Shown here one piece after another: positions 25,001 through 34,070 of a DNA stretch of 64,000 nucleotides (within the stretch, counting starts at the first letter, position 1; every line of letters starts with the position of its first letter). A program made the translations under genes and the position numbers. Source of the stretch: Atherix ibis (lineage: Eukaryota > Arthropoda > Insecta > Diptera > Athericidae); contig OY282606.1 of the NCBI GenBank assembly GCA_958298945.1, forward strand, positions 76,309,622 to 76,373,621. Direction: 5' to 3'. The notes beneath the pieces were generated by a model. That model made no database searches and had not been told where the DNA came from. It saw nothing but the letters and a program-made list of their open reading frames with translations.

Positions 25001-28000
25001 GAGCTATCACCCTTTCTCCTTTTGAGAATGTGACATCTCTGTATCCCCTGAAATACTGTATTTGCTTTTGGATTCTTTCTGCTGTTTTTGGTATTTTTAG
25101 CAAATCTAATCTACTTCTTAAGCTTCTGCCCAAAAATTTGTTCGCTGGTGATTCCCCTGTGGTTAGGTGTGGTGCGTTTCTGTAGGCGAATAAGTACTTG
25201 CTGATTAGATTATTTGCGCTGTCGTGAGCCTTGTTATCTTTTAATGCTTTTTCTTAGCCTTTTTTAAAAGATTTCACTCCGTTCTCAGCTAATCCATTTG
25301 TTTGTGGATGGTATGGCGGACCTGTTTTGTGCAAAATTCGGTTCATTTTGCAGAACCTTTCGAATTCTTCTGACACTAGCTGTGCTCCATTATCTGAGAT
25401 TAGTGTGTCTGATATACCATATCTTGCGAATATTTCCCTCAGTTTTTCGATCGTATTTGTCGAATCTGTTTTTGTCATGTGGACAATTTCTGGCCATCTA
25501 GAGTATGCATCTATCAGTATCAGATACATCTTGCCCCTGTGTGGTCCTAGAAAGTCTATGCGCACCATTTCGAACACATATTTGCTGTCAGGAAACTTTC
25601 TGCTGTTTTTGGTATTTTTAGCAAATCTAATCTACTTCTTAAGCTTCTGCCCAAAAATTTGTTCGTTGGTGATTCCCCTGTTGTTAGGTGTGGTGCGTTT
25701 CTGTAGGCGAATAAGTACTTGCTGATTAGATTATTTGCGCTGTCGTGAGCCTTGTTATCTTTTAATGCTTTTTCTAAGCCTTTTTTAAAAGATTTCACTC
25801 CGTTCTCAGCTAATCCATTTGTTTGTGGATGGTATGGCGGATCTGTTTTGTGCAAAATTCTGTTCATTTTGCAGAACCTTTCGAATTCTTCTGACACTAG
25901 CTGTGCTCCATTATCTGAGATTAGTGTGTCTGATATACCATATCTTGCGAATATTTCCCTCAGTTTTTCGATCGTATTTGTCGAATCTGTTTTTGTCATG
26001 TGGACAATTTCTGGCCATCTAGAGTATGCATCTATCAGTATCAGATACATCTTGCCCCTGTGTGGTCCTAGAAAGTCGAACACATATTTGCTGTCAGGAA
26101 ACTTCTTTAATCCTGATTTTTCCGGACTGCTGGATTCTGTCAGACATGCCATGCAACCTTTTGCGTAGCTTTCTATGTCTTTGTCCAACTTTGGCCACCA
26201 AAAATATTGTCGAGCGATCGCCTTCATTTTGCTGATGCCCATGTGACCTCCGCGTATTTCTTTCAGCAATATTTGCTTGCAGTTCTCCGGTATCATTACT
26301 CGGTATCACCACATTAGCACAATTTTTTCTATGAAGATTTCTTGCTTTCTTTGTGCGAAAGGCTTAATTGACTCTTCAATTTGACTAGGTCATCGAGTTG
26401 TCGTGTATAAAAATACCTTGCTCAGTACTGGATCTTTTCTAGTTTCTCTCGCTAAGTATTCTGACCCTAGCGGTAGCTGGTCTTCCACCATGAAATGTAG
26501 ATAGTCCTCTTCCTCTTGAACTAAATCTCTTTTATTTCTGGGTAGACGCGATAATGTGTTGGCTGGCTCATTGTTCTTGCCTTTTATGTGATCTATCTGG
26601 TAGTCAAATCCACTCATAAACAAAGCCCATCTTTGCAACCTTCCTGCTGCCATCTGTGGTATGCCCTTATGCTCGCCAAAAATCGTTATCAATGGCCTGT
26701 GGTCAGTGCATAACTTGAAATGCATACCTGCCAAATATTGGTACAATTTCCGAAAAGCCCAATAAATGGCTAAAGCCTCTTTGTGCAAAATTGCGTAATT
26801 ACCTTCCGCTTTCGTTAGCGTCCTTGATATGAAGGTAACTGGTCTATCCTCCCCGTTTGGCATTTCGTGCATTAGTACTGCTGCTATGCCCTGGTCGGAT
26901 GCGTCTGTCACTAGTTTATCGGATAATCTGGGTTGTAGTGTACCAAATTTCTATCCGATGCTAGTTCTTTCTTGACTTCAATAAATGCCTTTTCTGCATT
27001 TCTTGTCCATTGAAATCTTTCTTTGTTTTGTACTTCATAAATCGGCTTCAAAATTTTAGCTAATCTCGGTACAAATTTTCCGTTACATCTGTTATGTTTT
27101 CTGGTCTCTTTGCTTCGACCATTGCTGCGATTTTTTCTGAGTCCTTGGACAACCCATTCTTGCTTATGATGTGCCCCAGGTATCTGATTTCTTCTTGGAA
27201 AAACTGGCACTTTTTGAGGTTAAGCTTTAGTCCGGCTTCTTCTAACCTCTGCAAAACTTCGTTTAAATTTTGCATATGCTCGTTATTATTTCTGCCCGTC
27301 ACCACTATGTCGTCTCGAAATGCTGCAGTTCCTTTGGCTCTTTGTAATACTTTTTCTACTACCTTGTCGAACTCTGCTGCTGCTGTTTTCGTTCCACAGG
27401 GTAATCGGTTGTGCAAATAAATACCTTTAGGTGTGCTCCATGCGCACGATTTCTTTGATCTGTCAGTCTAGCTGATTGTAGGCCGCTGACATATCTAATT
27501 TCGTGAACCTTTCTACACCTCCCAGTTCTGCGAATACTTCTTCCACTTTTGGTGCGGGGTGTTTTACATCTTGCATGTATTTATTGATCGTGACCTTGTA
27601 ATCGCCACAGATCCTTACTCCACCTCCTTTCTTTATCACGGGCACTAATGGTGTGCCCCATTCGTTGTGCTTTACCTTGGTGAGTATTCCTTCTTTTTCC
27701 AGTTTGTCTAGCTGATCTCCGATTGTCTTCTTGAAAGCAAACGGTGTCGCCCTGGGTTTGCAGAACACTGGTTTCGCATTATCTTGCATCTTTATGTCTA
27801 TTTTTCTGTATTTATACCTTTCGAACTTGCCGTCGAAAAGTGTCTTGTGCTTGTCGATTATTTCTTGTAGTTTTAGTCCTTTTAATTCAACATGGTTGAT
27901 TTCCACTATCTTGTATCCTAGGGCTTCCATCATGTCTCTACCCAACAATAATCTACAGCCTGTTTTTGCGACTATTAATTGACATTTTACTTTTTTTCTA

Positions 28001-31000
28001 CCAGCCTTTATTTCTACGTAGATCTGACCTTCTGGTGCAATTGCGCTCCCGTCATAGAATCTTAATGTAGTATTCACTGGTTGCAATTTATGCTGTGAAA
28101 GATGCCTTTTGTATAATTCCTCCGGAATTACCGATCTGCTTGCTCCTAAATCAAGTTAAGCTAGCAATTGCTTGTTTCCTATCTTTATTTGGATTTGCGT
28201 TGGTTTGACGTATTCTGCCTTTGTTGCGTGAAAGTGAACCTCTTCGCTTATCCAGTCGTGGTTTTCTATCTCCACGAAGTGCTGTTTAGCTTGTTCCTTT
28301 CCTTTTTTCTGGCATATTTTTCCTAAATGCCCTATTATACCGCAACGGTTGCATTTATAGGATTTAAATTTGCAGTCTACGGACTCGTGGTTGCTATAAC
28401 CGCAATGATTGCATTGTTTGCCGCCTTTTGACTCTTTGTTAAATTTCTTTTTATAGCCCTCTTTACCGGCTTTGCTTTGGTTTATGGCTTCACTTTGCTT
28501 ACTTTTTCTGTCAAAGCTTACCTTATGTACGTTTATTTCCTGATGCGACTGTATAAGAGCTGCCTCTTTCTTCTTCGCAATTTCGACGATTTGCTCAGAC
28601 CTCTTTGTATGGCCTTCTTCGCACACGCGATCTAAAATCTTGCGTTTCTTTAAACCCGCTACGAACTTATTCGTAATCTTCAAGTCGAGCTGCGCACCCC
28701 ATTGGCACGTGCTGACTTTATCTTTCAAGCGTATATACCACTGGCTAATCGACTATTCTCGCCTTGCTTTAAGTCGAAAAATTCCTTGCGTTCACGAAAT
28801 ACCGATATTGTCTTTGAGAATTGATTTTTCAGTATAGCACATAATTCCTCGTATGTTTTTTGCGATGGTAATACTGGGTCGCACAAATTTGCGAGTACTC
28901 CATAACCTTTTGTCCCAATGACCGTTATGAGCGTAGCCACCTTTCTATGTGGCTCCAGTATGTTATTTACTATAAAGTATTGTTCCAACCTTTCTTGGTT
29001 GTTTTTCCAATCCTCGTGCTCATTATATTCCGCGACACACCCTACTGTGGCTGAATATACTTGTACGTTTTGTATCGGTGCCGGCGTTCCTCCGTTTCCG
29101 CCTGTTGCGTTATTCTGTGTTGTGTCCATGTGCGCTCTTCGCTGGTTATTTAATCTCAGCAAATCTTTTCTCATATCCTCTATTACGGCATTTGCTTCGT
29201 TTCTTTCCATTCTGACTCTTTCCAGCGTGATTTGGGCCTCTCTAAGCTGCTCTTGTAATTCTCGTGCTTGGGCTTCGTCCATCTTGTATGAACCTTTTTT
29301 GCTTTCGACTTCAATCACAGATTCACTTCTTACGAGATTTCCCGCACTGATTTCACTACACTTTTTAACTTTCTTTTTTCCTTTTTACCTCGGATTGAGG
29401 AACAAGGGATCAGTAATTAAATATATAGAACATTTTGTTAATGATATATATAGAACGTTTATTAATCAATCAATTATAATTATACAGAAACATATGAAAA
29501 GCATGGCAGTGCCTACGTGATTAACTTATTTATTGTAGCATTGACGTGTAAGAAACATCACGTCACTCGGTTTATACTCAGGCTGGGTGTACTATATATA
29601 GATATACTACACTACGCATTTATCATGGCTAAATATTTTCAATCGTGATTATTTTAACTGTTTAAATGTTCGATTATAATAGTGTATAATGTATATTCCA
29701 TTCTCTCTCGGCATATATTCAAAGATATATCTTTATATCTATACACTTTTCCAACCGTTTTTCCAAAATTTTTATCCCGTCCAAAAAATAGGATTTCGGA
29801 AGTTCTGCAAAATACTCATCCGTTTGAGCAATGACGTCCTCGTTGGAAGTGAACCGTCGTCCGCCAAGCCATTTCTTCAGATTGGCTAAAAGAAAATAGG
29901 CACTCGGGGCCAAATCTGGTGAATAAGCGGGATGCTGCAACAATTCCATTCTCAATTCCACAATTTTGGCCATGGAAACAGCGCAGGTGTGCACACGCGC
30001 ATTGTCGTGATGCAAGAGGATTTTTTTCTTCTTCAGATGGGGGCGTTTTTCTTTGATTTCCTCGCTCAACCGTTGCAATAACGACGCGTAATACGGTCCT
30101 GTTATTGTTTTTCCTTTTTCCAAGTAGTCGATAAAAATGATGCCCTGCGAATCCCAAAAGACCGTGGCCATCACCTTGCCGGCCGATGGCACAGTTTTAG
30201 CCTTCTTCGGAGCCCGTTCACCCTTGAAAATCCACTGTGATGACTGTCTCTTCGTTTCTGGAGTGTAGTAGTGTATCCAGGTTTCGTCCACAGTGACATA
30301 TCGATGAAGGAATTCGGCAGGATTGCGATGAAAGAGTGCCAACATAGCCTCAGAGTCCACTACACGATTGCGCTTATTCTCCTCTGAGAGCACACGCGGC
30401 ACCCATCTTGCCGACATTTTTTCCAAAGACAATTTTTCATGGAAAATTGAAGCGACTGCACCTCGTGATATGCCCGTGGCCTCAACTAATTCGCGCACTT
30501 TAATTCGCCTATCATTCAAAATCAGATTGTGGAATTTGTCGATGATTTCAGGAGTAGACACCTCAACTGGGCGTCCTGAACGATGTTCATCTTTTGTGGA
30601 TGAACGGCCACGTTCAAATTCATTCACCCAATTGTAAACCATCGCAAACACAGGTGCAGATGTGCAATGAACTGCATCCAACTCGGCTTTGATTTCTTTC
30701 GCGCTTAAGCCTTTCAAATGGAGATGTTTGATGACAAATAAATGTCGTTAACTTTAATCGACGATAGAAATTGACCTACGCTATGGATCGAGCTGAAACA
30801 CTACGAGCGCAATTTCTTGGACACAGCTTTCCTGTCGATAATGCTACTTACAAAAAAAAAATCTTTACCGACACTACGAGCGCAATTTCTTGGATTTTCT
30901 AAGGACTTATTGAACGACCCTCGTACATCCCGGACCTAGTATAGACCATGTCTAGCTACCATATGGTAGTTGGCAATTGCGCATTTTATTTTATCCGAGT

Positions 31001-33422
31001 ACTTGGTATTATCCAACATTAACATAGAAATCCATTGCATATCCTGTCCCCTCTAACAGCAGAAATTTTTTTCATTTATTGTTATCTTATCAATAAATAC
31101 ATCAGTAATAAAGTCTAAAAAAAAATACGAAACCTATTTTTTATAAAGAACCGACGAATAATTAGTTTTTATTAAAAAGTTATATATAATCTTTTCTTGT
31201 ATTGATAATCAACCATATCATAAACAAATTAAATGAAAATTATCTTGCAATATTTGAAATGAAATTTAACAAAAATCTACTTTTAATTCGACATGAAATT
31301 ATAAAGTACTTATGTATTAAAGATATGATAAGAAAACCATTTGAAATTTATATCAAAATTATGGTATTTATATATTTTATTTTTCTAATTTAATAAAAGA
31401 ATTAATTTCCTTTTTAAAATGTTAAAGATTGATTTGCATTAAAAATAATTCCCCAAACGAATAATTTTCATAAATAAATCTTTGATAGCGATTTATTTTT
31501 TTTTGTCAAAGTATTAAATATTCAGAGGAAGAAAATATTATATTATAAAGTCCCCGCTCCCCTACCCACCAAAAATAGCTTTCGCATTTTATACACAAAA
31601 CAAAATGGAAGAAATAAAGAATTTTTTTTTTGTAGTAAAGAAAATATATTTAAATTACAAAAATAAAGTAAAATCAACCATCGTTATTACAGTAAAATAA
31701 AGGAAAAAAACAACTTAAAAAAGAGAAAGTTTTAAAAAACAACTTAGTAAAGCAAATTTGTCATAATACCGAAAAATTGGAAATTTAATATTCACTTTCT
31801 TTTAGCATTACTTGATTGTGATATAATTTTGTACGATAAAAAAATATTTTGCACTTCAGATAATATGAATATGACTAACATATTTGATAAAATTACTTAC
31901 ATTAACTAAGCCTAAATGATCAGCATACATTCGTAAGCTCAATTCTTTAACATCTAAATATTGGCCGGCTAAATTGGAGTGCATGGCTGAGAACTGAGGA
32001 TAGTTGAATTCGCTCGTGTTCCCCCATGTTTCCCGTATCGTTTGTCTTTGATAATAGATTAATAAATGGCAAATATTCATTTTTCGTTGTTTTTTTTGTA
32101 AAATAAACAAAACTAAAAACATATCATATTTCCTTACCGTGCAGCAAAATTCGTGACTGACGAACATACGACTATCAATAAGAAAAAATTCTTTTCGCAA
32201 ATACTTTGCGGTTCCAGCAGTGTTGTATTTAACGATGGCAAAACGTAATCTGACGCATTCCGGGACGTACTATATCCCCATCCGGGAATAGCGACTAAAC
32301 ATCGTGTTGTCATTGAGGTTTTTTTTTTTTTTTTTTGGTGATATTGTTGTTTATTGAATTATATCAATTTCGATTCAGTATTAGATTGCATAGATTAATA
32401 TAATAGGAAAAATATTTATTTTAGTAAATTTCTACTTTAATATTTTAAGAGAATAAAAAAAAGTAAAAAAGACAACATCTACACAGTTGGATTGGGCAGA
32501 AAAGCATATAAAGCGTAACTGAAAAAACACACATTTAGTATATTTAACTAATTTGTAAGATAAACTAAGCTAATTTAAGCGAAACTAAACTAAATTAAAC
32601 AACACTAAATTATACTATTTTAAAAACTATAAATACATATATTTATAGAGACACCAAGACTAATTCTAACTAGCTTTAATTACCTAATATTATCATCTTT
32701 ATTTTTTCATGTACTCATAATAATTCAAAAAAAAAAACTACTACAATCCTTCAATGTATTGCATTAGTTAAAAAGTAAATAGTACAATACAACTTCTAGT
32801 AGTACTATTCAAATTATAATAAGTTTTGCATTTATTTTTATTTTTTAAATTTATTTCATTTAAAATAATTAAAAATTCTGAAATATTTGCGAATAATGTG
32901 AGAATGCATTATTAGTATTTATGTTTTCATTGAATGCATGTACTGATGATGGTTGTGTATGTGTATGCATGAAATTCATGTCAGAAAACATATGAGATTG
33001 AAAATGCGAAAAAAAATTGATTGCAACTGAAAAGAAAACATTGCACAATATTTACCAACTTTGCTTTTAGACATGCAGGAAGAACTAGAATTGCTGTTTA
33101 TGCAAACATCCATACCTAATCTTGAATGAACATTACTGAATAATGGTATATAAAATAAGAAAAAGGCAATTAAAATGCCGATGGTAACAAAGACCCATCG
33201 TGTTAGACGACGCATGCGACGGGACGAATGATGCCTGTTCGGGATCATAGTGACCAATGGATCATCCCGGCGATCCTTTAGATAACCATTAACCGTTCCC
33301 AATCTTCCACAACCATTGTCAGTTCCACCAACTATTAATCCAGCTTCTTGATCTTCATCATCTGACAAATTCGAGTTATCCTCATCTAGCAACGGGCGGG
33401 ACATTTCCGAGACTTGTGTCAT
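11860..33422 (-). CDS. GT31 beta-1,3-galactosyltransferase (4 coding exons, 19-kb third intron)
   Basis: Coding exons on the minus strand: 33422-33056, 32294-32138, 32045-31901 and 12699-11860; phases agree at each junction, predicting 502 aa. The protein is a type II membrane enzyme: acidic cytosolic tail, basic patch [12 protein letters not shown], membrane segment around residues 76-95 ([20 protein letters not shown]), Ser-rich stem, then a GT31 catalytic domain. Hallmarks: [31 protein letters not shown], the DxD motif CDDDTF at ~309-311, and [11 protein letters not shown]. The family transfers galactose, or a related sugar, from UDP-sugar in the Golgi lumen. Acceptor specificity cannot be read from sequence. 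The weakest junction is the exon 2 acceptor, which lacks a pyrimidine tract. It is divergent from RpL28. Confidence 0.88.
13280..13502 (-). repeat. 3' LTR of the copia element
   Basis: 223 bp matching the other LTR with small differences. On the minus strand it is preceded by a purine-rich GTGTGGAAG, the likely polypurine tract. One terminal base differs (TATTGG here, TGTTGG in the partner). Confidence 0.88.
13554..14863 (-). pseudogene. Copia pol remnant (protease, integrase, RNase H; RT lost)
   Basis: Pieces in order on the minus strand: [19 protein letters not shown] (protease region with active-site context altered to DLAA), [19 protein letters not shown] (integrase), [20 protein letters not shown] (integrase end of the DDE core), then a jump to [20 protein letters not shown] and [14 protein letters not shown], the RNase H end. 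The finger, palm and YVDD-type catalytic region of RT is absent between about 13,850 and 13,800. Frames change several times. Confidence 0.85.
14749..15452 (-). pseudogene. Copia gag remnant
   Basis: 15452-15030 encodes a copia-type gag segment ([20 protein letters not shown], then [20 protein letters not shown]). 15021-14749 continues in another frame with [10 protein letters not shown], the start of a zinc knuckle whose remainder is frameshifted. The capsid would package element RNA; this copy is broken. Confidence 0.8.
15887..16118 (-). repeat. 5' LTR of the copia element
   Basis: 232 bp, beginning TGTTGGATTTTC on the plus strand, followed on the outside by the ATCAG target copy. It carries the element's promoter by position; no specific motif is assigned. 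Confidence 0.88.
16571..17251. mobile_element. M1-family mariner derivative carrying mitochondrial DNA
   Basis: Left TIR CTAGGTCTGCTCAAAAGTAT and right TIR (plus strand ATACTTTTTGAACAGACCTCG) match the M1 mariner family, with TA on both sides (16569-16570, 17252-17253). The left ~190 bp is M1 terminal sequence. The centre is not transposase but a NUMT (16784-17215), followed almost at once by the right TIR. Total 681 bp. Confidence 0.88.
16784..17215 (-). pseudogene. NUMT: 3' part of mitochondrial ATP6 plus 5' part of COX3
   Basis: On the minus strand 17215-17006 reads [16 protein letters not shown], then [18 protein letters not shown] and a stop, the C-terminus of ATP6. A COX3 start follows at 17001: [14 protein letters not shown] with TGA read as Trp in the mitochondrial code, then PLTGAIGAI. 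Gene order and the few-base gap match insect mtDNA. A one-base deletion in COX3 and the nuclear surroundings show it is a pseudogene. Homology stops at CAAGGATTA near 16784. Confidence 0.9.
17764..18134. repeat. Tandem repeat with 81-bp exact duplication
   Basis: A 43-46-bp unit like AATGATAAGAGTTCGTTTAG recurs about five times from 17764. An 81-bp block is identical at 17878-17958 and 18054-18134 (offset 176 bp). Between the copies, GGGTGGACCATAAATG at 17959 resembles the TIR of the DD41D element at 38,069, so a transposon end may be embedded. Confidence 0.85.
19470..20430 (-). pseudogene. Mos1-like transposase pseudogene
   Basis: Cut-and-paste DD34D transposase of the mauritiana group. Readable pieces: N-terminal helix-turn-helix start, RIVTGDEK around the first Asp at ~20,020 followed at once by a stop, and an open C-terminal 139-codon frame (19886-19470). 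A 15-bp repeat TGATGGTCCTAAACC at 20260-20274 and 20325-20339 marks an internal rearrangement in the DNA-binding domain. About 35 codons between the first Asp and LKPSETVN are missing. Confidence 0.88.
19887..19961. repeat. CCTTAG-family terminal fragment inside the Mos1-like element
   Basis: 75 bp starting CCTTAGATTAAAGAATACCT and running to ATTATTGCGAAG match the inverse of the right terminus of the CCTTAG-family element at 52,265-53,863. It replaces transposase coding sequence. Confidence 0.8.
21027..21629 (-). pseudogene. Mariner transposase 5' fragment
   Basis: Minus-strand pieces: [35 protein letters not shown], then after a stop [40 protein letters not shown] and [20 protein letters not shown]. 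These are the paired helix-turn-helix and the start of the catalytic core of a mariner, with the GDE context changed to VDDK. Downstream of SRTVG I cannot follow homology and no TIRs were found. Confidence 0.75.
22038..22349. mobile_element. 312-bp MITE with 30-bp TIRs
   Basis: Ends CCGTATTCCAATGGACCAAT at the left and its inverse (ATTGGTCCATTGCAATACGG) at the right differ at only two or three of 30 bp. No coding capacity. The core (CTAAGCCATCTA type motif, AACCAACGAACCCGC inverse) is shared with sequences at 35,811-36,384. A target duplication is not clear. Confidence 0.82.
23154..24267 (+). mobile_element. M1-family mariner, longest coding copy, defective
   Basis: TIR CGAGGTCTGTTCAAAAAGTA at 23154 and the inverse ending at 24267, both next to TA. 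The terminal inverted arms extend well over 100 bp. The transposase lies between them on the plus strand with a deletion near its 3' end that joins the catalytic region straight to the right arm. Confidence 0.9.
23324..24131 (+). pseudogene. M1 DD34D transposase pseudogene
   Basis: Reading pieces: [11 protein letters not shown] then a stop, [35 protein letters not shown] (second helix-turn-helix), [20 protein letters not shown] (first catalytic Asp), VVHH-type segment [20 protein letters not shown], then a frameshift and [20 protein letters not shown] (second Asp). The frame ends MPQPPYSAD and is fused to terminal sequence, so the third Asp and C-terminus are deleted. The missing part survives in fragments at 62,318, 50,985 and 41,375. 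Confidence 0.88.
24300..24518 (-). repeat. 3' LTR of the gypsy element
   Basis: Near-identical to 29392-29610; both hold GGATTGAGGAACAAGGGATC at one end and TATATAGATATACTACA at the other. The few differences suggest a fairly recent insertion. Confidence 0.9.
24543..25600 (-). pseudogene. Gypsy integrase, duplicated core plus C-terminus
   Basis: 25577-25254 repeats the DDE core seen upstream; a frame break at ~25,256 is followed by 25133-24855 ([60 protein letters not shown]). After another shift an acidic tail ends KPVNRMNM and TAA at 24545-24543. This copy, not the first, continues into the normal C-terminal domain. Confidence 0.85.
25079..26117. repeat. Tandem duplication of ~520 bp in the gypsy integrase
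   Basis: 25079-25600 and 25601-26117 are near-identical (offset about 522 bp, 15 bp shorter in the second). The junction is GTCAGGAAACTT|TCTGCTGTTTTTGG. It duplicates the DDE core and start of the C-terminal domain. Confidence 0.9.
25556..26296 (-). pseudogene. Gypsy integrase, first copy
   Basis: 246-codon frame: zinc-binding region [20 protein letters not shown] with KGCMAC, then core [37 protein letters not shown] and [20 protein letters not shown]. Relative to its duplicate it lacks five residues (EMVRI) before DFLGPHRGK. After IPKTAE it runs into the start of the second copy. Confidence 0.88.
26390..26911 (-). pseudogene. Gypsy RNase H domain
   Basis: Open 173-codon frame: [16 protein letters not shown] with the first catalytic Asp, [20 protein letters not shown] with the Glu, [13 protein letters not shown] with the next Asp, and [18 protein letters not shown]. 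It removes RNA from the RNA/DNA hybrid in reverse transcription. The domain looks intact, but the polyprotein on both sides is not. Confidence 0.88.
27060..28190 (-). pseudogene. Gypsy protease and reverse transcriptase, broken
   Basis: An in-frame TAA precedes the protease motif [11 protein letters not shown] (usual DTGAS). [15 protein letters not shown] is the second protease block. [35 protein letters not shown] (first catalytic Asp), then stops around 27,463, and after a frame change [12 protein letters not shown], the YxDD box as FRDD, and [20 protein letters not shown]. Several frame breaks. Confidence 0.85.
28157..29282 (-). pseudogene. Gypsy gag, one frameshift
   Basis: First ATG at 29282 ([20 protein letters not shown]), starting with a coiled-coil-like helix, then a capsid region ([20 protein letters not shown]). 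A frameshift at ~28,727 leads into [16 protein letters not shown]. Two zinc knuckles follow: [14 protein letters not shown] and [14 protein letters not shown]. It would form the particle and bind RNA. Confidence 0.88.
29392..29610 (-). repeat. 5' LTR of the gypsy element
   Basis: Promoter-bearing LTR by orientation. Gag begins about 110 bp downstream (ATG at 29282). A primer-binding site could not be matched with confidence. Confidence 0.9.
29719..30717 (-). CDS. Mariner DD34D transposase, third catalytic Asp replaced by Ala
   Basis: Open for 332 codons (frame opens at 30744; no ATG before residue 1, so the natural start seems lost). Two helix-turn-helix motifs in residues 1-100 ([34 protein letters not shown]). 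Catalytic core: D144 in [21 protein letters not shown]238 in [11 protein letters not shown], and 35 residues later [12 protein letters not shown], where the usual Asp is Ala273. It ends [16 protein letters not shown]. The family cuts and pastes DNA at TA; this copy should be catalytically dead, though it could still bind DNA. Confidence 0.85.
   Translation of the reverse strand: MKGLSAKEIKAELDAVHCTSAPVFAMVYNWVNEFERGRSSTKDEHRSGRPVEVSTPEIIDKFHNLILNDRRIKVRELVEATGISRGAVASIFHEKLSLEKMSARWVPRVLSEENKRNRVVDSEAMLALFHRNPAEFLHRYVTVDETWIHYYTPETKRQSSQWIFKGERAPKKAKTVPSAGKVMATVFWDSQGIIFIDYLEKGKTITGPYYASLLQRLSEEIKEKRPHLKKKKILLHHDNARVHTCAVSMAKIVELRMELLQHPAYSPDLAPSAYFLLANLKKWLGGRRFTSNEDVIAQTDEYFAELPKSYFLDGIKILEKRLEKCIDIKIYL
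29719..30923 (-). mobile_element. Mariner with long transposase ORF, one TIR visible
   Basis: The right end is CGAGGGTCGTTCAATAAGTC read on the minus strand from 30923, next to TA. The 3' TIR expected just left of 29719 is not found. A 24-bp sequence (ACACTACGAGCGCAATTTCT plus four bases) occurs at ~30,800 and ~30,871, a duplication in the 5' UTR. Confidence 0.82.
30926..31900. other. Unassigned intronic sequence
   Basis: AT-rich end of intron 3 next to exon 3; no open frame, TIR or repeat recognised. Confidence 0.6.
31901..32045 (-). CDS. Glycosyltransferase exon 3 (QTIRETWG block)
   Basis: 145 nt, acceptor TTATCAAAG and donor GTAAGT. It encodes [20 protein letters not shown], a GT31 signature near the start of the catalytic domain, and ends ADHLGLVN in frame with exon 4. 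Confidence 0.9.
32138..32294 (-). CDS. Glycosyltransferase exon 2 (stem and first beta strand)
   Basis: 157 nt, donor GTAAGG. It encodes a stem with several NxS/T sites, then [20 protein letters not shown]. The start at 32294 is chosen because it is the only nearby AG that restores phase with exon 1. The upstream sequence is a run of about 20 A on this strand rather than a pyrimidine tract, so the 5' border is provisional. Confidence 0.75.
32295..33055 (-). other. Intron 1 of the glycosyltransferase gene
   Basis: 761 nt of AT-rich sequence. A run of ~20 T on the plus strand lies at 32,317-32,337, close to the exon 2 acceptor. No other feature seen. Confidence 0.65.
33056..33422 (-). CDS. Glycosyltransferase exon 1 (cytosolic tail and membrane anchor)
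   Basis: ATG at 33422 gives [20 protein letters not shown]; the exon ends at donor GTAAAT after SKSKV. Encodes the single signal-anchor helix. An acceptor-like TATACAG upstream suggests at least one noncoding 5' exon. Confidence 0.8.
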
Positions 33423-34070
33423 TTTGCCGCCTCGTTTTAGTTCCGCCGTTCTCAAACACTTATGATATAACTGTATATGAAAACAAACACAATTTCGATC
33501 AATTTATTTATTTGAAATACTTTATAATTTTTTGATGTTAAAAATAAACAGAACACCTCTATTTATGATGTTGATGATGGCCTTGTAACGCATTGATTTG
33601 CGTACACACGAACTAACTATACTACAAGAAATTTAACAAATGCACTTGAAATTCATACAGACATCAAACACGATTATTTTTTTTTCTTATCAACACATAG
33701 TGGACATTGGTTTTATATTTATTAATTTTTTTTTTACATAAAGGAAATAAGGAAAACCACTCTTCAAAAAAGAAAGAGTGTAGAATGTAAATGGCTGACG
33801 CGATTCATAGCCAACGAATTCACGAAACTCGCGCTTTTGACAATCGCAACGCACCCCACTACGGTTTGCGCTATAAACTCAGTTCCTTTGACATCATTTT
33901 TATTTGAAAATTTATATACCTTATTTTTGTTCTTAAATTTCGTGCAGCTAAAGGCTAATTGAAGTTGGCCGCGTTACGTTTCGCGCTGAAGTTTTTTTTT
34001 ACTGAACGCAACCAAGATGCTACATTCACGTCATTGACTTTAATAATCGACGCCATACTGTTTCCTGTTT
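33423..34070. promoter_or_regulatory. Bidirectional promoter region, glycosyltransferase / RpL28
   Basis: About 650 bp between the glycosyltransferase ATG and the likely RpL28 start site. It must contain the first noncoding exon and promoter of the minus-strand gene and the promoter of RpL28. No TATA element stands out. Confidence 0.5.

Larger units (their letters stand above)
24300..29610 (-). mobile_element. Ty3/gypsy LTR retrotransposon, defective
   Basis: LTRs of about 219 bp (24300-24518 and 29392-29610) enclose gag and pol on the minus strand. In element orientation the LTR starts TGTAGTATATC and is preceded by a polypurine tract GCGGGGAAGAG (24529-24519). Gag has two CCHC knuckles; pol has protease, RT, RNase H and integrase in gypsy order, without an env-like frame. 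Frameshifts, in-frame stops and a duplicated integrase segment inactivate it. I found no matching target duplication. Confidence 0.92.
12700..31900 (-). other. Intron 3 of the glycosyltransferase gene, transposon-rich
   Basis: The intron is bounded by donor GTAAGT (31900) and acceptor TTATTTAG (12700). At 19.2 kb it is far longer than the gene's other introns (738 and 92 nt). Most of it is transposons annotated separately. Stretches with no recognised content are 12,700-13,274, 16,124-16,568, 17,260-17,750, 18,140-19,388, 20,603-21,026, 21,630-22,037, 22,350-23,151 and 30,926-31,900. Confidence 0.8.

Noticed and set aside
24295..29615. Target-site duplication for the gypsy element
   Set aside because: Bases beside the two LTRs (GGACT on the left, CTACG on the right) do not match, so none is claimed.
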